22,915 nucleotides of DNA from an uncultured Alphaproteobacteria bacterium (GTDB lineage: Bacteria; Pseudomonadota; Alphaproteobacteria; Rhizobiales; Pleomorphomonadaceae), in assembly GCA_937900425.1 (NCBI GenBank), contig CALCDT010000382.1, positions 1-22,915 on the forward strand, read 5' to 3'. Of the stretch, positions 16,937 through 22,915 are shown piece after piece (within the stretch, counting starts at the first letter, position 1; every line of letters begins with the position of its first letter). A program made the position numbers and the translations under genes. A model generated the notes under the pieces. The model had not been told where the DNA came from, did no database searches, and saw nothing but the letters and a program-made list of their open reading frames with translations.

Positions 16937-16986
16937 GCCGCCGCCCGGGCGCGCCGCGCCTCGAATTTCCGCACCGGACCCGCCCC

Positions 16987-17928
16987 ATGTCCCTGCCGCC
17001 CGAACCGACCGATCCGCTCGACCCGCGCCGCTCCTTCCAGGGGCTGATCCTGACGCTGCAGCGGTTCTGGGCCGGCAAGGGCTGCGTCGTGTTGCAGCCC
17101 TACGACATGGAGGTCGGCGCCGGCACGTTTCATCCGGCGACCACCTTGCGCTCGCTCGGGCCGAAGCGCTGGAACGCGGCCTACGTGCAGCCCTCGCGCC
17201 GGCCGACCGACGGGCGCTACGGCGAGAACCCCAACCGCTTCCAGCACTACTACCAGTTCCAGGTGATCCTGAAGCCGTCGCCGGAAGACCTGCAGCAGCT
17301 CTATCTCGACAGCCTGACGGCGATCGGCATCGACCCCGAACTCCACGACGTCCGCTTCGTCGAGGACGACTGGGAGAGCCCGACGCTCGGCGCCTGGGGC
17401 CTCGGCTGGGAGTGCTGGTGCGACGGCATGGAAGTCTCGCAGTTCACCTACTTCCAGCAGGTGGCGGGGCAGGAGTGCAGCCCGGTATCAGGCGAACTCA
17501 CCTACGGCCTCGAACGCCTCGCCATGTATCTGCAGGGCGTCGACAACGGCTACGAGCTGAATTTCAACGGTCTCGACGGCGACGACAAGGTCACCTACGG
17601 CGACGTCTTCCATCAGGCCGAGGAGGAATACTCCCGCCACAACTTCGAATACGCCGACCCGGAAATGCTGAAGCAGCATTTCCTCGACGCGGAGAAGGAA
17701 TGCCGCTCGCTGCTGGCCCAAGGCGCGGCGGCGGGCGGCGAGGGCCTGCACAAGTGCGTGCTGCCGGCCTACGACCAGGCCATCAAGGCCAGCCACCGCT
17801 TCAACCTGCTCGACGCCCGCGGCGTCATCTCCGTCACCGAACGCCAGAGCTACATCCTGCGCGTGCGCGAACTCGCCAAGGCCTGCGGCGAGGCCTGGGT
17901 GCGGACCGCGGACGGCGGGGCGGCGTGA
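16987..17928 (+). CDS. glyQ: Glycine--tRNA ligase alpha subunit
   Basis: This 313-residue alpha chain belongs to the bacterial alpha2beta2 glycyl-tRNA synthetase. It contains the class II catalytic core that activates glycine with ATP. The N-terminal SFQGLILTLQRFWAGKGCVV, then QPYDMEVGAGTFHPATTL, YVQPSRRPTDGRYGENPNR and YLQGVDN are diagnostic. The end is LRVRELAKACGEAWV plus a short tail. Length is family-typical. It has its own promoter at 16908-16936. The beta-subunit gene glyS does not follow directly as in many relatives but starts 1154 bases downstream. Confidence 0.97.
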   Translation: MSLPPEPTDPLDPRRSFQGLILTLQRFWAGKGCVVLQPYDMEVGAGTFHPATTLRSLGPKRWNAAYVQPSRRPTDGRYGENPNRFQHYYQFQVILKPSPEDLQQLYLDSLTAIGIDPELHDVRFVEDDWESPTLGAWGLGWECWCDGMEVSQFTYFQQVAGQECSPVSGELTYGLERLAMYLQGVDNGYELNFNGLDGDDKVTYGDVFHQAEEEYSRHNFEYADPEMLKQHFLDAEKECRSLLAQGAAAGGEGLHKCVLPAYDQAIKASHRFNLLDARGVISVTERQSYILRVRELAKACGEAWVRTADGGAA

Positions 17929-17980
17929 GGGCGGAGGTGTGATGCCGGCCCGACGGGAGGGTGGGGGTGTGACGGCACGA

Positions 17981-18012
17981 GGGGAGGGTACTCTTCGGGG
18001 AGGGTACTCTTC
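17981..18012 (+). repeat. Perfect 16-bp tandem duplication
   Basis: GGGGAGGGTACTCTTC occurs twice with no gap (17981-17996 and 17997-18012). Looser copies of a GGTGTGA..GGGAGGGT pattern lie just upstream (about 17936-17980). It sits between the glyQ stop and the mosaic repeat that starts near 18064. Confidence 0.85.
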
Positions 18013-18063
18013 TTGGGACGGCCGCCTTGAACGATCCGTCCAGGCGTTTCGGCCAAAACTCGG

Positions 18064-18142
18064 CGAGGAACGGCGCCTTCACCTTCATCGTCCCCTCCCC
18101 CCTTGAGGGGGAGGGACAGGGAGAGGGGTAGGCGCCACGGTA
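18064..18142 (+). repeat. Mosaic palindromic repeat, type A, forward copy
   Basis: The core at 18090-18129 contains the palindromic CCCCTCC..GGGGGAGGG and ends GACAGGGAGAGGGG. It is preceded by GAGGAACGGCGCC and followed by TAGGCGCCACGG, the flank that defines what I call type A. With the inverted type B copy at 18291-18346 it forms one pair, with 177 bases between the cores. The same pair in mirror image follows glyS. Such elements are known as non-coding dispersed repeats in Rhizobiales. Confidence 0.8.
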
Positions 18143-18290
18143 GGTCCGTCGCCGGCCCTTCTGTTCCAAAGGTAAGAGCGGGATCCCTTGCGCGCGGGAG
18201 GCCGTCGGATCCCGAAGTTGCGGGCACATCTTCCACCCCGTCGTCCGTCTCACCGGCAACGACCGGACGCGGCGCCCGCGTTTGGCCCGC

Positions 18291-18346
18291 GCCCGTCGTG
18301 GGGCTCACCCCCTCTCCCTGTCCCTCCCCCTCGAGGGGGGAGGGGA
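18291..18346 (-). repeat. Mosaic palindromic repeat, type B, inverted copy
   Basis: The core is at 18307-18346 in reverse orientation. The flank on the minus strand reads TGAGCCCCACGACGGGCG, which I call type B; the same flank occurs in the forward copy at 21428-21510. The centre CCCCTCGAGGGG is a perfect palindrome. Between this and the type A copy (18130-18306), and from here to 18563, I see no supported gene. Confidence 0.8.
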
Positions 18347-18563
18347 CGCGGGATTGCACCGGCTTTCAGAAAGCGGGCACCCGTTTCCGCACGGGGGCCT
18401 CGTCCCGCATGGCGGCCAAGTTCCGCCCCGCGCTGGACGATCCCGCTCCGCGCCGGCAAGAGGTCATCAGACCATGCCATAGGTAGTCTCGGCGTCGCGT
18501 CCAGGGGAGACCCGGACCGGGTTCGCCGCCGCCCCGTCGTCACCCGCTCCGCCTTCCCGCCGC

Positions 18564-18782
18564 TCAGGCCGCTTCGGCCCGGCGCGGTTCCGCCGCCTTG
18601 CGGCTCTCCAGCGCGTCCGCCCAGTCCTCGATCCACGAGCGGGCGAGGGCGGCGTCGACGCCGTAGCGCTCCTGCAACGTGCGGACGAGGGCGTCGCGGC
18701 TGCCGCAGGATTTTTCGATCTCGCGATAGCGCGCCGCGCCGTTGCGGGCGGAGGGCGGATGGTCTTTCTGCGTCCTGGTCAT
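18564..18782 (-). CDS. Small hypothetical protein, 72 residues
   Basis: This is a charged, soluble small protein that I do not recognise. Residues 1-20 are polar and probably disordered. From about residue 21 a helical stretch runs through YREIEKSCGSRDALVRTLQE, then a turn at YGVD. A second helix, AALARSWIEDWADALESRK, leads to an Ala/Glu/Arg tail. The shape suggests a two-helix bundle. The ATG at 18782 has a strong GGGAGG ribosome site 8 bases upstream; longer in-frame starts lack one. Third codon positions are GC-rich, as in real genes here. It stands alone, divergent from glyS, between glyQ and glyS. Confidence 0.65.
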   Translation of the reverse strand: MTRTQKDHPPSARNGAARYREIEKSCGSRDALVRTLQERYGVDAALARSWIEDWADALESRKAAEPRRAEAA

Positions 18783-18914
18783 GTCGCATACCTCCCGGTC
18801 GCGGGCCGATGCGTGCCGGCCCGATCGTGTGGTGGAAAACACCGTCGTGAAATCATTTGTCATACGAATTGGCCCGCCCGGCATCGGTTGTAACTCGGAT
18901 CCGCGCGGCGTCCC

Positions 18915-18928
18915 ATGACATATGACAT
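18915..18928. repeat. Tandem ATGACAT direct repeat in the glyS upstream region
   Basis: ATGACAT occurs twice back to back (18915-18921 and 18922-18928) and forms CATATG at the junction. Related TGTCAT and TGTGACA words occur near 18858 and 18945. The 300-base gap 18783-19082 separates the divergent 72-residue gene from glyS and is otherwise non-coding. The repeat may be a regulator site; this is inference. Confidence 0.4.
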
Positions 18929-19024
18929 GGTTTCGCGGAATTCCTGTGACAACCCCCGGGCGACCGACTTGTTCCCGCCCGTCGCGCACGCCCGTCGACG
19001 GGGGTACGAGCCGCACGCGGGCGG

Positions 19025-19053
19025 GTGACAACGCCGCGCGATCGGACTAACAG
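19025..19053 (+). promoter_or_regulatory. Candidate promoter of glyS
   Basis: GTGACA (19025-19030), exactly 17 bases, then TAACAG (19048-19053). The -35 matches five of six consensus bases; the -10 is weak, with three of six. The predicted start near 19060 would give a leader of ~23 bases. glyS probably needs its own promoter because it is separated from glyQ by repeats and an opposing gene. Confidence 0.45.
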
Positions 19054-19082
19054 GAAGGCCGCAAATCCGGAGCCTTCGACCC

Positions 19083-21365
19083 ATGCCCGACCTTCTCGTC
19101 GAACTCTTTTCCGAAGAGATTCCCGCCCGCATGCAGGCGCGCGCCGCCGACGACCTGAAGAGCCTCGTCACCGGCGGTCTCGTCGAGGCCGGGCTGACCT
19201 ACGAGGGCGCCAAGGCCTTCGCCACGCCGCGCCGCCTCGCCCTCACCGTCCACGGCCTCACCGCCCGCTCGCGCGACGTCCGCGAGGAGCGCAAGGGCCC
19301 GCGGGTCGGCTCGCCGGAAAAGGCTCTGGAAGGCTTCCTGCGCGGCGCCGGGCTCTCGTCGATCGACGAGGCGCGCATCGTCTCCGATCCGAAGAAGGGC
19401 GATTTCTACGTCGCCGACATCGTCAAACCCGGCCGCGACGGCGAGGCGATCATCGCCGAGCTGATCCCCGCCGTGATCCGCGCCTTCCCCTGGCCGAAGT
19501 CGATGCGCTGGGGCGAGGGCACCCTGCGCTGGGTGCGTCCGCTGCATTCCATCCTCTGCACCTTCGGTCCCGAAACCGAGGAACCGGTGGTGGTGGATTT
19601 CGAGGTCGAGGGCATCCGCTCCGGCAACGTCACCCGCGGCCACCGCTTCATGGCGCCCGAACCCTTCACCGTCCGCCGCTTCGAGGACTACGCGGCCTCG
19701 CTGGAAAAGGCGAAGGTGGTGCTCGATCCGGCCCGCCGCGCCGACATCATCCTCCACGACGCCCGCGACCTCGCCTTCGCCGCCGGCCTCGAACTCGTCG
19801 AGGACGACGGGCTGCTCGCCGAGGTCGCCGGCCTCGTCGAATGGCCGGTGGTGCTGATGGGCGCCTTCGACGAAGCGTTCCTCACGATCCCGCCCGAGGT
19901 GATCCGGGCGACGATCCGCGCCAACCAGAAGTGCTTCGTCCTCACCGACCCGGCGACGGGCCGGCTCGCCAACCGCTTCCTGCTCGTCTCCAACATCGTG
20001 GCGAAGGACGGCGGCGCCACCATCGTCGCCGGCAACGAGCGCGTCATCCGCGCCCGCCTCTCCGACGCCAAGTTCTTCTACGAGCAGGACCTCGCTGCGA
20101 GCCTGGAAAGCCGGCTGCCGAAGCTGGAGAAGATAACCTTCCACGAGGAGCTCGGCACCCAGGCGGCGAGGGTCGAACGCGTCGCCGCGCTGGCCAGAGA
20201 GATCGCCCCGCTGGTCGGCGGCGATCCGGCCCTCGCCGAGCGCGCCGCCCGCCTCGCCAAGGCCGACCTCGTCACCGGCATGGTCGGCGAGTTTCCCGAA
20301 CTGCAGGGGTTGATGGGGCGCTACTACGCCACCGCCCACGGCGAAGACGCCGCCGTCGCCGCCGCGCTGGAAGAGCATTACAAGCCCCAGGGCCAGGGTG
20401 ACCGCACGCCCACGGCCCCGGTTTCCATCGCCGTGGCGCTGGCCGACAAGCTCGACACCCTCGTCGGCTTCTGGGCGATCGACGAGAAGCCGACGGGCAG
20501 CAAGGACCCCTACGCGTTGCGCCGGGCAGCGCTGGGTGTCATTCGGATGATAACAGACAATAGAATAAAAATGCGTCTCGACCATTACATTGGGGAAGCC
20601 AACCGAATCGCGTCCGCACAGTTATTTCATAGTGGTCGGGCATTTGATCTCGTGATTCACGAGGATGTCGACGACAACGGAGATTCGATAGAGCTGAAGG
20701 CTGGAATTCCCTTCAATCGGAGCGGGATTGACGCAGCGGTAGCAATTCGAATCATTGACGAAGATGGCTGCGCCCTAGATGGGGATGGCGGAGTCCAAAG
20801 GTCTGGTCGGCGGGAGTTTGGAGAGAGTCTACTGTCATTTTTCCACGACCGCCTCAAGGTCCAGCTCCGCGAGCAGGGCGCCCGGCACGATCTGGTGGAC
20901 GCCGTGCTGGCCGAGGGCGGGGAGGGGGCGGACGACCTGACGCTGGTGGTCGCCCGCGTCGCCGCGCTCGGCGACTTCCTCGCGACCGACGAGGGCCGCA
21001 GCCTGCTTTCCGGCTACCGCCGTGCCGCCAACATCCTCAAAGCCGAGGAGAAGAAGGACAAGACCTCCTACGAGGCCGCCGTGCTCGACCGGCATCTGCT
21101 GGAAGAGAAGGGCGAGAAGGCCGAGAAGGTGCTGGCCGCCGTGCTCGACGCCGCCATCGGCCACGCCGGCGCCCACGTCGTCGCCGAGGAGTTCGCCGAG
21201 GCGATGGCGGCCCTCGCCGAGACCCGGCCCGCCATCGACGCCTTCTTCGACGACGTCCTCGTCAACGCCGACGACCCGGCGATCCGCCTCAACCGCCTCG
21301 CCCTCCTCGCCCGCATCCGCGCCGCCTGCCACACCGTGGCGGATTTTTCCCGCATCGCGGGGTGA
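19083..21365 (+). CDS. glyS: Glycine--tRNA ligase beta subunit
   Basis: This 760-residue beta chain of tetrameric glycyl-tRNA synthetase is needed for tRNA binding and activity together with GlyQ. It starts PDLLVELFSEEIPARMQARA, as the family does. It contains FPWPKSMRWGEGTLRWVRPLH, ATIRANQKCFVLTD, DAKFFYEQDL and the HD-like segment DKLDTLVGFWAIDEKPTGSKDPYALRRAALG. The C-terminal anticodon-binding-like part has DRLKVQLREQGARHDLVDAV. E. coli GlyS has 689 residues. Much of the excess falls between ALRRAALGVIR and LLSFFHDRLKV, exactly where base composition is anomalous (20541-20850). The frame stays open through this segment and both flanks are normal, so a working enzyme is expected. Confidence 0.95.
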   Translation: MPDLLVELFSEEIPARMQARAADDLKSLVTGGLVEAGLTYEGAKAFATPRRLALTVHGLTARSRDVREERKGPRVGSPEKALEGFLRGAGLSSIDEARIVSDPKKGDFYVADIVKPGRDGEAIIAELIPAVIRAFPWPKSMRWGEGTLRWVRPLHSILCTFGPETEEPVVVDFEVEGIRSGNVTRGHRFMAPEPFTVRRFEDYAASLEKAKVVLDPARRADIILHDARDLAFAAGLELVEDDGLLAEVAGLVEWPVVLMGAFDEAFLTIPPEVIRATIRANQKCFVLTDPATGRLANRFLLVSNIVAKDGGATIVAGNERVIRARLSDAKFFYEQDLAASLESRLPKLEKITFHEELGTQAARVERVAALAREIAPLVGGDPALAERAARLAKADLVTGMVGEFPELQGLMGRYYATAHGEDAAVAAALEEHYKPQGQGDRTPTAPVSIAVALADKLDTLVGFWAIDEKPTGSKDPYALRRAALGVIRMITDNRIKMRLDHYIGEANRIASAQLFHSGRAFDLVIHEDVDDNGDSIELKAGIPFNRSGIDAAVAIRIIDEDGCALDGDGGVQRSGRREFGESLLSFFHDRLKVQLREQGARHDLVDAVLAEGGEGADDLTLVVARVAALGDFLATDEGRSLLSGYRRAANILKAEEKKDKTSYEAAVLDRHLLEEKGEKAEKVLAAVLDAAIGHAGAHVVAEEFAEAMAALAETRPAIDAFFDDVLVNADDPAIRLNRLALLARIRAACHTVADFSRIAG
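20541..20850 (+). other. Compositionally atypical segment within glyS
   Basis: By hand count this 310-base stretch is about 50% GC, with G or C at about 48 of 100 third codon positions. The codons on either side end almost always in G or C. It uses codons that are otherwise rare here (ATA, AGA, TTA, CTA, AAA). It encodes about 103 residues of GlyS, including an Asp-rich part (IHEDVDDNGDSIELKAGIPF and IIDEDGCALDGDGG). The edges are sharp, near RRAALGV on the left and FFHDRLK on the right. A recombined-in or inserted segment is the likeliest reading. No stop or frameshift is present. Confidence 0.75.
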
Positions 21366-21427
21366 GGGCGCGGGGCGGCGCGGCGAAGCCTTCGTCGCCG
21401 GACCGCCCGTCTCGGCCCGACATCGGA

Positions 21428-21510
21428 GAGGAACGACGCCCTCTCCCTCGTCGTCCCCTCCCTCCTTGTGGGGGAGGGACAGGGAGAGGGGTGAGCCGCA
21501 CGACGGGCGG
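21428..21510 (+). repeat. Mosaic palindromic repeat, type B, forward copy
   Basis: The core at 21453-21492 ends GACAGGGAGAGGGG, preceded by GAGGAACGACGCC and followed by TGAGCCGCACGACGGGCG. This is the same type B flank as the inverted copy at 18291-18346. It begins 62 bases after the glyS stop and may serve as its transcription end. Confidence 0.8.
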
Positions 21511-21667
21511 GCGTCCTCGCCGGCCGAGGCGTTGTGGCCTCTATGGCGCTCGCACGTGCCCGGCGTCGTTTGGCGATCCGTCCGCTCCGGGCCGATCGCG
21601 CTTGGTCTGGATGCCTAGGCGCCGCTTTCCCGTTTCCACTAACGACAATCGTGTAGCCAATCTCGTG

Positions 21668-21742
21668 CCGTGTCGCCTACCCCTCTCCCTGTCCCTCCCC
21701 CACAAGGGGGGAGGGGACGATGAAGGAGAGGATGCCGTCCCT
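21668..21742 (-). repeat. Mosaic palindromic repeat, type A, inverted copy
   Basis: The core is at 21679-21718 in reverse orientation; on the minus strand the flank reads TAGGCGACACGG, as in the type A copy at 18064-18142. Cores of this pair are 186 bases apart. The pair is the mirror image of the one behind glyQ. The gap 21366-21831 holds no supported gene besides these repeats. Confidence 0.8.
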
Positions 21743-21831
21743 CGCGAGGCCCGTGCCGAGCCGCCGAATGGGTCGATAGCGCCGCGGAAGCTCGTCTGCT
21801 CGCGGCAGCACTCCCCGTCGCCACACACCCC

Positions 21832-22671
21832 TCACGGATCCATGTACCGCCGCCACAGCTTCTCGCCGATCAGGCAATCCGAGGTCTTCTCCGCCGGCAG
21901 CAGCACGTCGGCCGGGATCACCCGCGGCAGCGCGCTCGCGACTTCCAGGATCAGCTTGCGGCGGATCGCCTCGATCATCTGTTCCTCGCCGCGCACCGGC
22001 ACGAGGAAGGAGCCGGGGCCGCCGATGACGCAGTCGCGGTAGTAGACGTCGAGGTCGTCGATCGAATAGGGCGAATAGCCCGGCGGGTTCAGCATGATCG
22101 GCAGGCCGTTGATGACGATGCCGCGCGCGAGCACCTTGTCGCGGACCGGCTCGACCATGCCGCCGCGGTTGTTCGGCCCGTCGCCGGAAATGTCGATCAC
22201 CCGGCGATAGGCGGAAAAGCCGTTGTCGTCGAAGAGGTCGGCGGCGGCGGAAAGGCCGGAGGAGATCGAGGTGCCGCTCGCCATGCCGAGTTGGGCGTCG
22301 GTGATCTTGTCGGCGAAGATCTTCGCGCTGGCGCCGTCCTCGATCAGGTGCCAGTTGACCGCGACCCGCTGCTGCCCCGGCCCGGCCCATTCGAAGTAGG
22401 CGACGGCGATGCGGCCGAGCAGGCCGGCGTGGATCGCAGACAGCACCTCGGGGTGGGTCAGCGCCTCGGCGTAGCCGCGCCGCTGCAGCATCTGCTCGTC
22501 GTAGTCCATCGACCGCGAGACGTCGACGGCGAGAACCAGTTCGAGGTCGACCTCCCGCTCCGCCGCGGCGGCCGGGCCGACGCCCTCGATCAGGCCGAAC
22601 AGAAAGGCGAGGGACGCGACGCTCCTCCCGGCCCTGCGCCGATGGCGCGCCATGCCCGCAACAAGGTCCAT
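21832..22671 (-). CDS. DUF1194 von Willebrand factor A-domain protein, secreted
   Basis: This 279-residue protein has an N-terminal basic-hydrophobic signal segment (RRRAGRSVASLAFLFGLIEG) and probable cleavage after the Ala run near residue 37. A periplasmic location is therefore likely. The mature part opens VDLELVLAVDVSRSMDYDE, with the metal-ion site DxSxS at Asp50-Ser52-Ser54. Further family features are GTSISSGLSAAADLF and VIDISGDGPNNRGG, giving a complete MIDAS. DUF1194 proteins are common in alphaproteobacteria and have no established function; vWA domains usually mediate metal-dependent protein binding. A GGAGGG ribosome site lies about 8 bases before the ATG. It appears to be a single-gene unit. 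Four cysteines or fewer are present, so no metal cluster is expected. Confidence 0.9.
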   Translation of the reverse strand: MDLVAGMARHRRRAGRSVASLAFLFGLIEGVGPAAAAEREVDLELVLAVDVSRSMDYDEQMLQRRGYAEALTHPEVLSAIHAGLLGRIAVAYFEWAGPGQQRVAVNWHLIEDGASAKIFADKITDAQLGMASGTSISSGLSAAADLFDDNGFSAYRRVIDISGDGPNNRGGMVEPVRDKVLARGIVINGLPIMLNPPGYSPYSIDDLDVYYRDCVIGGPGSFLVPVRGEEQMIEAIRRKLILEVASALPRVIPADVLLPAEKTSDCLIGEKLWRRYMDP

Positions 22672-22915
22672 TCGCCGACCCTCCGTTGGGAGCCCCGAGA
22701 GGCAGGATCGGCCGGGGGCGGCGCATCGTCAATGACGGGGCGGGACGTCAGTCCGGCTTCGTCATCAACTGGTCGTGATCGCCGCCGGTCTCGGCGCGGC
22801 ACCGCCAGCGCCGCCGCAGCCGTCCGGCGAGCCGCCCGGCCGCGGCGCGAACGGTCAGCGACAGGCGGGCGAGCCGGCCCGGTTCACCCTGACCCGCTGA
22901 TCATCATTCGTCATC
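22672..22915. other. Terminal region upstream of the DUF1194 gene
   Basis: No complete gene is supported. On the minus strand one frame is open from about 22898 down to a TGA at 22748-22750 and would encode an Arg-rich ~49-residue peptide ending in DQLMTKPD. It has no ATG, GTG or TTG start, and stops block it upstream. It may be a remnant or a frameshifted small gene, or chance in GC-rich DNA. No promoter for the DUF1194 gene was recognised. Confidence 0.35.

Noticed and set aside
18064..18346. Possible CRISPR-like array of GC-rich repeats
   Set aside because: There are only two copies, they are inverted relative to each other, and they are spaced 177 bases apart. No cas genes are present.
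22748..22898. Arg-rich minus-strand frame that resembles a short DUF1127-like tail
   Set aside because: There is no start codon and stops block it upstream. It would need a frameshift to join an upstream ATG, so it is not reported as a gene.

Overview
The window is about 70% GC, with G or C at nearly every third codon position. It looks like chromosomal DNA of an alphaproteobacterium, most likely of the order Rhizobiales (Hyphomicrobiales). Four things support this: the atpI-atpB-atpE-atpF'-atpF operon with a separate b' gene, a large malic enzyme fused to a phosphotransacetylase-like domain, a GAAC-N7-GAAC LexA-type box, and several families of short palindromic intergenic repeats typical of that group. 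No phage, plasmid, insertion sequence, CRISPR array, tRNA or rRNA was seen. Most of the window is housekeeping DNA.

Layout. Bases 2-838 are the 3' end of smc (ATPase head of the condensin subunit). A clear sigma-70 promoter (TTGACA-N17-TATTGT, 1069-1097) then drives the membrane-sector F1Fo ATP synthase operon atpI, atpB, atpE, atpF', atpF (1175-3986), closed by a strong hairpin. A dispersed repeat follows. Next come two minus-strand genes: rnhB (RNase HII) and a PA0069-family radical SAM protein whose upstream region carries a LexA-type direct repeat. A divergent family 2 glycosyltransferase runs stop-to-stop into moaB (minus). Upstream of moaB on the same strand is a GAF-GGDEF-EAL cyclic-di-GMP protein. 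maeB (10058-12343, plus) is separated by a repeat- and hairpin-rich gap from a secreted SRPBCC-fold protein (minus).

Bases 13469-16631 hold a minus-strand cluster. It is read in the order cydA, cydB (a cyanide-insensitive-type bd oxidase), then two small paralogous two-helix membrane proteins. glyQ (plus) follows with its own promoter. Its partner glyS lies 1.15 kb downstream, separated by a mosaic repeat pair and a 72-residue minus-strand orphan. glyS contains a roughly 310-base stretch of clearly different base composition. A second, mirror-image copy of the mosaic repeat pair follows glyS. The window closes with a secreted DUF1194 von Willebrand A protein on the minus strand.

Functional themes are energy conversion (ATP synthase membrane sector, bd oxidase, malic enzyme), genome maintenance (Smc, RNase HII, a probably SOS-controlled radical SAM protein), glycyl-tRNA synthesis and c-di-GMP signalling. 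I found no convincing new multigene system. The points most worth a second look are the atypical segment inside glyS, the LexA-type box before the radical SAM gene, the paralogous small proteins behind cydAB, and the two mirror-image mosaic elements bracketing glyS.
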